A stretch of 64,000 nucleotides of DNA, taken from assembly GCF_002443255.2 (NCBI RefSeq), contig NW_019211456.1:32485341-32549340 (forward strand), read 5' to 3'. A program made the translations under genes and the position numbers. The notes under the pieces were generated by a model that had not been told where the DNA came from, made no database searches, and saw only the letters and a list, made by a program, of their open reading frames with translations. This document shows positions 24,584 through 36,500 of the stretch, piece by piece. The number at the start of each line of letters is the position of its first letter. Position 1 is the stretch's first letter. Source of the stretch: Varroa destructor (Eukaryota; Arthropoda; Arachnida; Mesostigmata; Varroidae).

Positions 24584-27248
24584 GCGTCTAACCCACCAAC
24601 TATCCAGACAACCCAACCGGTCGCTAACCGTCGCACCAGACACTGACCCACCTCTGGACAGGACACGAAGCACGACAGATATCACGAACAGCAGCGCACC
24701 CTGTTCAGCCAACAAACTGCGCCGATCGGGACCGCCAAGGAGGGGGAGCTCGCACTAGCTACACTGTCCTTGTAGTGAACATTGATATCTATCACGAAGA
24801 CAATTCCCGCTTCCACCCCTTCCAAAAAACCCCAGAAAACTTCCTCTACTCGGCAGAATCTTCTGCATACACACAGACACGCAGAGGCATACGCACTTTC
24901 GTAGATGCCGTCCTTTCCACTTCGGCAGAGAACGAAACACAGACATTGGATGGAATATCACCACCATAAGTGATACAAAGGAAGTAACTGTGGTGCCTTA
25001 AGAGGGGTAGGCAAGGTCAGAGAAAAACATATAAACAAAGATGAGGTTGTGTAGGACTTAATTGCGCGCATCTGCACTATGAGATTTACAAGAGCATTTT
25101 ATATTACAAATGTATGCACGGTCAGCAATCGAAGGTATGAAACATTCTTAGTTATGACCTACTAGCTAATTTGAAATAAAGCGAGAAAAACTATTTGTTA
25201 CACATATCTTCCGAAAAATTAAAATGCCTGTATTATTAAGTCTATACCGGCGCATTCAGTGACTGCATAGGGGTTTGTACGTGCGAATCATTGCAACGGC
25301 GGTTAAAACGGCGGCTCCTAGTTGTTTCCTAGCACATGGAAAAATCTTTACTAAACATTGGATCGAGCATTACATAAAACTATATGTGCACAAGCAAGAA
25401 AAACTGAATGACAAACTCTGTACTACCTATACTTATTTTATCTCGAGGTACGATGGTCAGGTCAAAACATTGGCATAGTAAACGTCGCCAACTCGACCAT
25501 GGTTACTGATTAACTTCTTTTCCAGTTCTATCTATGTCCTTCTTCATATGCGAATCTTTTTCAAGATGGCGTCTGTGTTAACACAGTCGACTCAGTCATC
25601 ACAAAGACAAACTCGGAATTTCTGGCCGCCCAGCAGAGTAAAAGGTTATAGAAGGCAGCTTTACTAAAGCAGTGTACGTTTCAGCAAGCATCGGCGGACG
25701 GCGTTCGAAGAATTTATCAACGCGGTTATTATTGTGAAACTTCAACATCTAGGATTTGATGCATCAATAGTTTCATTATTAAGTGTAATTGTGCGATATT
25801 TTTTTTCTATACGAGAATTGGAGACAAACAATTGTTATTTGCTATACACGTGTTGTTTAAAATGGCCGTCATCTAAGCACATTATTATTCGGCAATCCTA
25901 GTCTGCTACTCCCAATTACAAACTTCAACATGTACTTCGAAGTGGATAGGATCCTTCAAAGTTTCCTTTACTGTTAGAGTTAGCCCTAGTCCTACAGTCG
26001 GCGCACAGGGTTACCCAGTGCAGAATGGAAAAGTCGGGGGATTTAAGACTACGAACACATCTTTTTGCTCAGAATCGATCCCTAACAAAAACAAGTGCCG
26101 GAAATGTGACAAAGTATGTAACGATTCTAACTCCTTTACAACTAGAAGCATTGAACGCATTTGACAGAGCTTTCCCTGGATCTGAGCTAAATATGTAGTT
26201 AGAAACATAAGTTTTTAGGCACAGAACGTTGCGTATAACGAAAATGAGAACAGTATGTTTGTAAAACACAGTATACTTGCCATAAAGTATTTTGAGTTGC
26301 TGTACGTTGCGTGCACACTAGGTGTCGCGCCGTGACATTTCTGTTTTTTCACAAGCATACATTAATATATCATCTGATTCCAAGATGCTCCGAAGGGCCC
26401 AGCAGCCTCGTACGTAATGAGAGAACGGAATGAGAATGTTCGTTTCATTAGAGAGCAATTCCATGACTAAGGATAAAAGAATCATTTTTGAAGCAAAAGG
26501 GTTAGAAAAGTTTGCACATCGACCAGTCTGGCCTCTACTGCTGTTGCTATTATTGACCAGCCGCTGCTGCGGCAAATGTTTTCCCGTTCATCCTCCTGGG
26601 AGTGGAACGGATAATCGCAGGGTGGGGCGGAGCGGCAGTCGAAGATGAGGGACGCCTAAACTATCGGGATTCAGATTCTCCGTTGCTGCGTTAGCTGGGG
26701 ACCTCCTTGTCACCATCGTCTCGAAAGGAAGATCGCCACTAGCCCAACAAAACCAACAGCCACAGAGCAGGCATTACTATCCGCTAGATGGTCTATGCGT
26801 CTTTGGGACTGGCTGTCAGCCGATCCCACTTGGCTCTCAGCCTGATCCGCTCTTGCCAGCTAGGCCAGCGAGAAGACAGCGGCCAACTCAGCAGTGATCC
26901 CGCTTCATCCATGGTCGGCCGATGGTCAAAAGTTGCGAGCTGACCATAGCAGCCACCGTTGTCGGTGATGATGATTATGATGCTGAGGACAACGATGGCG
27001 ACGACGAAGGAGTCGACGAGGACATAGACGATGTGAAAGAGCGATACGTCTGGTGGGCGAAAAGGAGAAGAAAAGGCAAAGACGCAGAAGCAAGAGAAAT
27101 TGCCTCTACGCTTTAGTCGTCCTGCTCTGGCGAGCAACGAGGGAGTCGTGGCGGTAGCAATAACAGTAGCCACCCTCGTTGCGGCCGGTCTGTGGTATAT
27201 AGCCGTAGTCGTGGAAGGCTGGCACGCTTCTGGACAGCGCTAGTGGCA

Positions 27249-27285
27249 GTAGTTGTAGTAGTAGAAGAAGAAGAAGACGAAGTAG
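27249..27285. repeat. Compound (GTA)n-(GAA)n microsatellite
   Basis: GTAGTTGTAGTAGTA followed by GAAGAAGAAGAAGACGAAGT. Confidence 0.85.
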
Positions 27286-28592
27286 TGGTAGGCAAGACTA
27301 GTTCCACGCGAAGACGTTGGAAGGGGTAATGGCACCGGCTCTTGGACAGGCTGTGTGCTGTTTGTAGGGGCACACAGGCTAGTAGCAGCAGAGCGCTGGC
27401 TGCGTTGGTCGACGCTGGTGGTAGCCGTGAGAGTGGTGGTGGCTTGGTGAATGTGCGCCAACTGGGGACGGAAGCAGCGTTAAGGGGACGGCTATGGGCG
27501 GTTAGGGGTAAATGGGGTCGGTCTAGGAACAGCAGCAGCAAAGGCAAAAGCAGCAGAGGCTGAAGAGTTGGAGTGGAGCAAGAACAGAGCGGCAGCGACG
27601 GCTGTGGCTGTAAGAGGAGGTGGAGCAGCAGCAGCAGTAGGACGCAAACGACGAAGGCGAGTTAAGGAGGAGCACGGCGAAGCAGAGAAGGCGAAGCCGC
27701 TAAGGCCGAGTCGGAAAAGGGGAAGGCGGTGGCAGTGGCAGCCAGAGCCCCAACCCCCTGTACGACTCTTGTGGACTGCTTGCCGCACCCCCGGGGCCGC
27801 CTCGCCTCGTTCCTCTGCCGGTTCGTCCCCTTTCCCCATGGGAGCAGCTCGCCTGCCTGCTCGCAAGCCTGGCCGTCTCTCCTCGTCCGCTCTGGAGGCT
27901 CGGCTCGCATCTCTCAAGCAGCCTTACCACTCGTTGTTCGCCTCCAGCCTTACTGCCGATGCTGCCTTCGCTGGCAGCTTGCTAGCCAGCTAGGCTTCCT
28001 GCTTGCTGCGCCTCCTGCCTACTCTCCTCGGCTGTTCTCTGCTCCCAGCTCAGTCGACGGCTCTGGCCTGCTGCCGGCAGGCCGACGGGTGCCGCCTGCC
28101 TCTACCTCGAAGGCCTCTGCCGCCGCCGTACACACGAAGAAGGCGAAGCGGGGGAAGAGGAGCGGCAGCGGTGGCGGCAGGCGAGCCGAGCAGGCGGGGA
28201 AAGTACGAAGAGCGGAGTGAACGAAACGCAGATAGAACGAAGAAGCGCGCGGCTTGTGAAAGACGCTCTTCTGCCCCATCCCCGTGCACGAACCTACCCC
28301 CATCGCATCCCCTCCAGCGCTCCTGCCCTCCCTCCCGCCGTTTCTCCCTCCCCCTCGTCCCTCTTTCCCGTCGCCCCATTCGTCGGTTCATCCCTTCTTT
28401 ACTCCTTCTTTCTCGTAGATCCCAAGTAGTAGACTTTAGCAGCATTACCCCAGCTACACTCCCACAGCCCCTCTATCGTCGTACTGCACTGAGCAAGCGG
28501 CAGGCAGCCCACAGACCTCCGCTAGACGCCCCCACAAAGGCTCAGCAGCAGTAGTAGTATTCGCCGAGCTGCTCGTGCACTAGGTAAGCAGA

Positions 28593-28607
28593 CAGGCAAG
28601 CAGGCAG
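28593..28607 (+). repeat. Dispersed motif CAGGCAAGCAGGCAG
   Basis: The same 15 bases occur inverted at 55360-55374, and partial versions occur at 54770, 54840 and 55036. The motif appears limited to the GC-rich islands. Confidence 0.7.
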
Positions 28608-31600
28608 GCAGGGCCAGTCGTTTGACTATCTAGCTGCCTGCCTCCGTCTCTGCCTGAGTTCTACCAAACAAGAACGAGCAAGCGGCCGACGAACTGGCCG
28701 CCCCTCTTTACGCCATTACCTCCCAACTCCCCAACGCCAACCCCATCTTCGACAGCCACCGCCAGCATTGCCATCACCGCTACTATTGTATGACGACCAC
28801 TAGTAGTACCACAACCCTCCACAAGACGACAACGACTAATACCAGGCAGCCGAAGCAGCAGCGGCGGTGAAACAGCTCAAAAACGTCGATACAAAATATC
28901 ACCACTCACACACTCCGTGCTGCTGACGGTCGGCAACCGATTGCTGGCTTGCCGAACCCGCCACCAAGTCGGCTGTCTTTGCTGACTCTGTTCGAGCACA
29001 CGCCGTCTTGTCACGCCGATGTCACGTGGGTCAGACGCGTTGTATCGAAGAGGGTGGCAAAACAGAATACTGCAAAATATGGCAGGCCAGGTCAAAACGA
29101 CGCGAGACCATCGGACGAAAACATTGCGCTGACAACGTTGCCGAAATCTGAAGAGATAAAAACAATCACAGCAGACTAAGAGTGTAGTTGGTGTTACTGG
29201 CTACAGTTGGCTATATGAGACGCTATTATTTTTACGAAATGATGCCCTGAAGGTGATCCGAAACTGTATCATACGCAGGTAATGAGCGACTCGACGAGTG
29301 CTAGGTGCTCGCCATAGCCGAAGAACACGCAGCAACTGTTTTAAATGGGGGATAATGGGTAGTAAACGGCCATGAGGATTGGATTCATTAAGTAAAACCT
29401 GGCTTATCATTATGCAATTTAACATGCATTCGCGGTACAGAGGTTAACTTCAGCGTATCTAACACACGTTTTTCCACATGTTCATGATTGCATTGTCGAA
29501 AATATTGCACATGCTGTCACTTATAAGCAAACGTGATTCACTTCACAAGGGCGTGCAACGTACGTGCAACCTAACCTCAACGTACATCAGCCTTGCTAAA
29601 TGTTCTAAAGTAATATTAATATTTTAGTAATACTAACGGGTTAGATTTAAAAAAAGAGAACTTGATTTATATAATCTCATATATTTAGGTCAAATAGGTC
29701 AAAATACAACTGTATACGATTGCTTGCTAAATGTCGCCAGTCTGATATCCTTCCGATTTTTTTTTATCCATTTGCTAATATAGGATACAGCGAGTAGCCG
29801 CGCGAGATAAGCCGAAGCACGCCCGTTAAACGTACACAATTGAACGAGATGCGCGACTGTCTCGTAAATGAGATTGTAATGCGTTATGCAGTTGTCCTGG
29901 GAAGAGTGCAAAGTTCGATCATCAAAGCCGCCGTCGAAGAACAAGCGGTTAGAGTGAGCATAGGAAGGAGCTCGAGTATGAAGATTGAAGCGAGCAAATG
30001 AAACAGAAAGAGATCGAACATCGTGCGTTTCCAGGCCGTTAAAACAGGACACCACCATCGACCTCTGCCAGAAGCCGAGTTGCGATCTCTCGTCTCTATG
30101 TCAGGAGCAGAATTTCCGGCCGCCCTTAGGGCCTGCTGTTTCCTCGTTTCTTTATGCTTGAACCGCTCTCCCACGTTTACTTCGAAGAGGCGGCTGCTGT
30201 AATGCCTGATCCAGACGCTTACATAGAACAAGGCCCAGCTGCCACGCGCCGATTGGGGACCTCCGATAGGATCGTGGAACTTGTGTAACTGCGCTAAACA
30301 AGAGGGATATACATCCATAGGCCCATAGAAACATAAAGACATGGTTTGTCTGAGCTGGAACATTTTTACGCAGAGAATATTCATAGATAAGTATATTTGA
30401 TTAGGCGTAAGCTATTACATAGCTCCGCTTTGAAGATTAAATGGAAGGATATAAACAACACCAGTAAGTCACATAATAGCTTTTATACGAATAATAGTAG
30501 ACCGTTCAGAACGGAACTGGTTCTTGGTTGATATAGCCTTCAGCGACAGTTATAGGACTCTATAACATGTCTCGGTGCTGGTCTAATAATTCCTCTCACT
30601 TCTAATAGCTTCTATGCCAGTATTAGCTAATATGGTAATAAAAAAAAAAACTATTTGGTTACACACAAGCTTAAATCTAATACGGGCTGGAAAAATCTAA
30701 GCATGTCAGATATGGATAGCATTTAAAGCGGCATAACTTGATCTAAAGTTATTATTATTACTACGTGTCAAGGGTGTACTTTTGCATGTAGCAGCTTAGA
30801 CAAGTCTATATAACGCGACTATACACCTGCCCGCCTTGGATTACGTCTGGCCTCTTCCCATATAGTGACCTCTATTAGCTTCTTACATTAGCATAACATT
30901 GGCACAGAGTTGAGTAACAGCATTTTTTTCAAATTTAATTTACCACCTGGGTTAACGAGCCATGTTGAAGTGCTTTGTCTAGGCAACTTTACCGTTAGGC
31001 TCTGGGTCGTGCTCCTAACAACACTTGCTCTTTTGGCTGGGCTGACTGCCCCAGTATCAATTTAAGCTATAACAATCGCCTACCGCCACGTTACAATTCC
31101 ATGCTCATCTAAATTCTATTTGATTAACCACCGTTAAACTAATTCGATCGGCGGTGATGCAGTACTCCATCTAAAGCTGCAGTTTATCGAGAGATGCAAA
31201 ATTCTAATTTTACAGTTGTCTCAATGTCCATATTTCGTCAAGCAAGTGCTTATACAACATCTCCGTGTTTTTTTTTCACTATCTATCTCAAGAAGCTGTC
31301 TACTTATAGCTTATGCCGCATGAAATAGACATCCCACCGCCCGGGTCACTGGAACGGAAGAGACAGGTAGGAAAGCAAGAAGCATATCACTACCTTTGAG
31401 ATGTTGGGATACTGGTCTGAATCCATCGTTTACGGAGTTGAAGATCACAGGGCGCTAAACCTTCGATGAATTGAGTTGGCGTGGGCGACTGGCAGAGCTC
31501 TAGGCAGCAGGTCAATACAGGGTATTACACCCGGTGATATCTTGACCAAGCAGACGCCTTCGCTCACAGCCGCTTACGGACGAACAGATGACCGTCCCTA

Positions 31601-31677
31601 TGGCCCTATGGACACGCTAAAGCGTGAACGCCGTACCTACCTCCACTTCCCAGTCGCGCACTCAACTTATTGGGAGC

Positions 31678-31693
31678 GGGGGGGGGGGGGGGG
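31678..31693 (+). repeat. G16 homopolymer
   Basis: Sixteen consecutive G. The true length in the genome may differ because such runs are error-prone in sequencing. Confidence 0.9.
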
Positions 31694-32270
31694 CTGTTTC
31701 AAAGCGTGCTAACACAGTCAACAGGGGGTTTCGAGACAGCTTTGCCAACTGCTCAGTCGGCTCAGTATCCACATGGGGCTATTTATTTGGATTGCAACAT
31801 GGAAACCGCACGCATACAGATATATGATATCTAGCCCAAATTAAAAGGGGACAAAGAGAAGGACAACAAAGTAGACTCCAGCTTTTTTATTTAAAAATTA
31901 CAGAAAATACATTAATGTCGGCATTACATGGACTATTACAGGATCTGAACCCCGATGGCATTAGTACGCTATTTTTTTTAAATGATAATTGTCGATTGCC
32001 AATTTTAAACAACCGCTTGCGAGGAAGTTTTCCTTTCAATCGATATATGCAGGGACATAATACATTTGAAATGAGAGGTGCTATAATATCCGTCAAAGTA
32101 TCTCAACCTTGCTATCCGCGCCGCTCTGACTAAATGCATCTGATTATGAAAAATGATAATCCCTTTATTTTATACAAATCCTACAAAAACTAAGGAGAGA
32201 TTCATTGCATGCAGAGATTCTAGCTAGCGGTCACTGGCGTTTACTTAAAGTTCTTTTTTTAGGAAAAGGT

Positions 32271-32285
32271 CCCCCCCCCCCCCCC
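32271..32285 (+). repeat. C15 homopolymer
   Basis: Fifteen consecutive C, about 580 bases after the G16 run and just outside mariner copy 2. Confidence 0.9.
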
Positions 32286-32363
32286 GCCACCAGGCTCTCG
32301 ACGGTAACTTAAATACACGTTGTAACATTATGTATCATTTGCGAGTGAGAGAAAAAAACTTTT

Positions 32364-32383
32364 TATATATATATATATATATA
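32364..32383. repeat. (TA)10 microsatellite
   Basis: Ten TA units beside the presumed 3' end of mariner copy 2. TA is the mariner target dinucleotide. Confidence 0.92.
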
Positions 32384-33560
32384 CATATTTCGTTGCTGGA
32401 AAACATATTGACCGTTTAACTGCCATAATTGAGAAGAATATTTTTTATAGTGTAAAATAATATTAGTAAACTAAATACGCGTAGCTTTGATAATGACTTA
32501 TCGCCATTTTTTCGGTAATCCCATAATCTTATCGTTGTAGAAATTCTGCGATCTTTAGGGAACAAATTAGAATCAATGATTTTGCATCCCTCCATTGAAG
32601 CTAAATGAACCTTATTAAGTGAGTTCTGGAAAGACTGAGATAAACAGTAGTCTAACGATGGCGCAAGATCCGGGCTATGCAGTAAATGTAGTAAAATTTC
32701 CCATCGGGGTTCCCTTATTTTCTTCCGGGTAGCTAGAGGTCTGATATCGTCATAATAGCAGGCGATGCTTTTTCTAACCACCACTCTCCCCTGTCGATTT
32801 TTGTTGTGATCTTGTTAGTTGCTAACAGTAGAGTTCGGAACGTGTTACTTTACCAGGTGGTAACAATTTATAATGCGCGACCTATTTCCAGTTCCACTAG
32901 ACGTCCTCTTTAGCGTCACTCTCGATGTTGCTACATTATTGTCGTATCTGATCCACTCGTCAGGAACCGTTTATGTTTCTGTAGAGTTGCGTAGTGTGGA
33001 AAATACAGTCAAGTTAGTTTTTATGAGTTAGACCATATAATATCCAAACATCTAACTTTTTGCGTCCAGCTGGTTTAAAAATGTCTGGTGGTGGGTATCT
33101 AGTTCCTTGGCGGTATCATAGCTACTCACGTACCGGTTTTGCTTAACCGTCATAATAGTTTCATCAACTTTTTCCGTGATTGGTCAGTTACTATGAAGAG
33201 CATCTTTCACATGGGTATTTTCAGACCGGTCTTTAGCCCGTTCCTTCCAATAACACATCTTGACCATAAACAGCAGAGCTTTTTTATGGGCCTGGGCAGC
33301 ATTTGTGCTTCTACCGTCGAAGAAGTTTAAAACGTAACGAATCTTTGGGGAAATTTCACTCATCTTCAAGACGCGTTATCATAGGTCTGAATAAAGATAC
33401 TCTAAGACATCTTTAGCACATCTAGTACCGCCAAATCTCAATTTTCAAATGACCCCAGCACCGGCCCGACGATTTATATTACCTGAGGTATATGTCACTT
33501 AGCTACAAAAATGGTTACTATTGCTTGAAAACCCATATAAGTGACTTGTGTGAATGCACA
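32380..33560 (-). mobile_element. Mariner element, copy 2 (ends not resolved)
   Basis: A mariner element usually extends about 150 bases before and 50-100 bases after its transposase, which would put the ends near these positions. I found no convincing terminal inverted repeats. The low end is beside a (TA)n tract at 32364-32383, which may be the insertion target or may have grown over the end. Boundaries are estimates from family knowledge. Confidence 0.5.
32416..33369 (-). pseudogene. Near full-length mariner transposase pseudogene (copy 2)
   Basis: The whole transposase can be followed on the minus strand over about 950 bases; the family norm is about 345 codons. From the N-terminus: MSEISPKIRYVLNFF and TNAAQAHKK (33363-33280) match the first helix-turn-helix; VDETIMTVKQNRYVSS and YDTAKELD (about 33170-33100) match the second DNA-binding helix region; KKLDVWILYGLTHKN (about 33070-33010, after a frameshift) matches KKLDVWVPHELTQKN. 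HYKLLPPGK (32849-32875) and SELYC then match the segment before the second Asp. CYYDDIRPLATRKKIREPRW (about 32760-32700) keeps the second catalytic Asp, and HSPDLAPSLDY matches HPPYSPDLAPSDYHLF, with one extra residue by the third Asp. The GDEKW region is unreadable. Several stops and frameshifts make it inactive. The motifs differ from copies 1 and 3, so this is a different lineage. Confidence 0.92.
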
Positions 33561-36500
33561 TACTACTTTAATTAAATTACTGAAGTTAATGTAGTTGAAA
33601 AACCTTATAAAATCTAAACGTAAGGAAATTACCTATTAATGTCTAAGATACCCCAAGAGCTCTGAGTGCGCGATATAAGAAGTTCTTCTCAAGGTTAGCG
33701 TAAACGTGTCCTATACAATGGTCATGCTCACCTAAGCCAGTCAACAACTGTTTTCATTTTCAGAAGATAAAACGGCATTCTCTTATCAGCCAAGCTTTCA
33801 GCTGATCTGCACGAAACGCAGCAACCTTTGACGTTCCTGGGTCATAAGGAATCATCACAACAAGAGATCGAATGTTTACAACCATATACTGAATGTATAA
33901 CTAACTAGCTCTAGTAGCAGACCTCGGTCTTATGTTTTACCGAGCACCACTACCTTTCTTCCTACAATTGTCCCTATTGAGGACATTTCCATCAATTGTT
34001 AGATAGCCAACCCGCCTAAAGCAGTATCCTTGCAGGAACTTTGCAACTTATTCCTCTATGACACAACGTCATTGGCACCCAATTTGACTCCCGGCTTGAT
34101 TCAGCTGCTGAACTCAGAGCATAAGACCCGTCATTCTGTCGCTGCATCGGGGCATTTTCGAGGTTTCCTCGTTGTATCAATGAGCTCATCTGATGGGAAC
34201 GCCACTATATATTGCTTGAACCTAGACTATGAGAAAAGACCAGCAGTACGAGCGTTGCATGCTGGGCTGCCCTGGCTGTTCCATCCCTGACCAATAGGAT
34301 GACGTCTGCAAAGCGAGATCTTTTTGTTCCTTCGATAAATGTCGCGGGATTTCTTGTGCCTTCGTCAGCCGTACTTGAGGATGACGCTCTGCGCGGACAC
34401 TAGCATCTATAATAATGTTTTAATAAGTTCGAAAAACCTTGCCGGAAACTACCATTATCTACGTTTTGTATAACGCAACAGCTTTGCGCGCCAAGCTTCT
34501 GTATAACAAGTGGTATGCATAAATATGGTACTATGCGTAGTCAGGAATCATTGATTATTGGTGAGTAGTTTCGATGTTATGGCAGCGTCAACGAAGAACA
34601 ATTTACTCTTCCTGTTGGCAGTTCTAGGTTCCGCTTGGCAGGGTGTGACTGGCGTAGCCAGTAGGGTGGAGCTGTTGACTGGGATGAGATACGCGACAAC
34701 TACTAGAAAGCCCAGTCCATATGCACACAGATGTGCCTTAGACAAGATGAAGCCGAACAGGGCAAGAGGTGGGCATAGACTGCCTATCTTGTCAACTCCC
34801 TTTGACAGAATATTGCAGAGCGGGTTTGTGCACTCAAAGTAAATGCAGTCCAGATCTTTGCAAGCTACCAACACTCATCGGCTCGGCTATTTGGCCGCTA
34901 TTGTTCCTCGGAAGAGAGCACATCGAAATGACTGCGCATTCGACTGGCAAGATCTATTAAAGCCCTCAGAACAACGTCTGCACACGACAACTCCACTAAA
35001 GAGCCTTTACAGCAAGGAAAACAAAAAATATCATGACCAATTTTCTGTTACCTTGTAAATAAAGCCATTTTGTTGTTCAAAGAGCACGTTGTGAACATTA
35101 TTAGTTCGAAAAATACGTACAAGCATATAATTATCATGAAAAAAACGTCATAGCAGAACGAACGTTATCCAGGCTGAAAATGGTTGTGACACTATAGCCA
35201 ATGAGGTCGCAAAGTGCTAAAGTAGAAGGAATGTCCCATTCCGGAAACGCCTTACCATTGCATTATCGAAGGGATCCAATTTAGTATAGGAACTCCCACG
35301 TTCTGTTGCTGCGGCACTACTTATATAATAATACGTGTCAAACATAGGGATTATGTCCATATGAATATACTCGTCAGATATTAATTTAATTGGTGGTTTG
35401 CTGATACTGATAGTTACCACCTGCGTAAACGCACTATATTTCGTACTGATAATATGCCTGCTTCGGCTCAGTAAAGGCAAATTTGGTCATGAATACTACC
35501 ACACCATAAATATGTCCTATATACGATAAAAGAGGCATAAAAGACGAGTGTACATAGTAAAGGGTGCATGTGCACATAACATGTTTCTCTATTCTAAGAT
35601 CTTTCAAGTGACCGCTTCAAAAAACTCGAACTTCCGGTACCGAATACAGGATACGTAGCGTGATTTTATCTTTCTTTCGAGAGTATTTTTGCCAAACATT
35701 AATGTTTATGAGTACATATACTCTGAGATCGCTTTTTTTTTTAGTTTTTGTGTTGTACAGCGGGAATAGCTGCAGCGACTGCAATGGCAGCACATTACAA
35801 TAGAAGTCGCAAGGGAGACAGCACGTCTGCTATAAGTAGAGTCTAATGGCGTCTTCAGGGAGGCGCCGTTTGCGGCAGACGCGACAACGCCAGTAGTGAA
35901 CAAAAGCCTTTGCTAGCTCGACGATTCAGACGACGCTCTCTAAGTTAAGTAGCAATGTTTACTAAGAATATTATGTCCCGGGAAAAGATTTTTCAGAAGA
36001 CGTCAGCACCAAGACGGGATCGACTAGCTTTCTACTCTGTGTTGTTCCTATCTACGGATTTTCATTTCTGAGCGACTCGCTCGAAGGAATCGCTCTATGT
36101 GGACCTGGCGATGCAGTGCTGGTGCGGATGTTGAAATCTGGGCGTGTACGTCAAGTAAAGGGAAGAGTTGGGGTTTGAGAGCGATCGAGGTGTGCCGAAG
36201 CCCAAGAGGAAGTGGCATCGGACAGTGGCAGTGGCCTCCGTCCAGTTAATCTCCTGTGCACATGTTTAGTTTACGCAGCTCCTTTAAAGCGTTATCTGTC
36301 GTGTGTTTAGTACCTTATTTTGCTTTCTCTTTAATATTTTGCCTTTTTCTTTTCTGCCGCCGTCGCAACCCTATCGATCGGGCAAGTAGCATTACCAGGC
36401 TGTCTGATGGGCTGCTTAACGGTGTTTCTGGATGCAAAACTCAAAGCATTGAGTATTTAGTAGTGGCAGGCGTATGATAAATAGTCACAGTAGACCGCTA

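Larger units (their letters stand above)
23765..26519. other. No gene seen
   Basis: AT-rich sequence except for a GC-rich patch at 24.36-24.75 kb that holds the hairpin and the CGGT repeat. Confidence 0.45.
26520..28870. other. GC-rich island C
   Basis: GC-rich, stop-poor DNA. The + strand is purine-rich from about 27230 to 27760, pyrimidine-rich to about 28120, purine-rich to 28260 and pyrimidine-rich again to 28450. Frames of 140-180 codons occur on both strands (for example + 28003-28554 and - 27113-27547), all low-complexity Ser/Pro/Arg/Ala. No domain is recognisable. Confidence 0.5.
28871..32379. other. No gene seen
   Basis: Two overlapping minus-strand frames (166 codons at 29884-30384 and 119 codons at 29699-30058) are the longest. 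Neither has a domain I recognise. The rest is AT-rich. Confidence 0.45.

Noticed and set aside
29884..30384. 166-codon minus frame
   Set aside because: No recognised motif, and a second minus frame overlaps it. I looked for retroelement reverse-transcriptase motifs and saw none.
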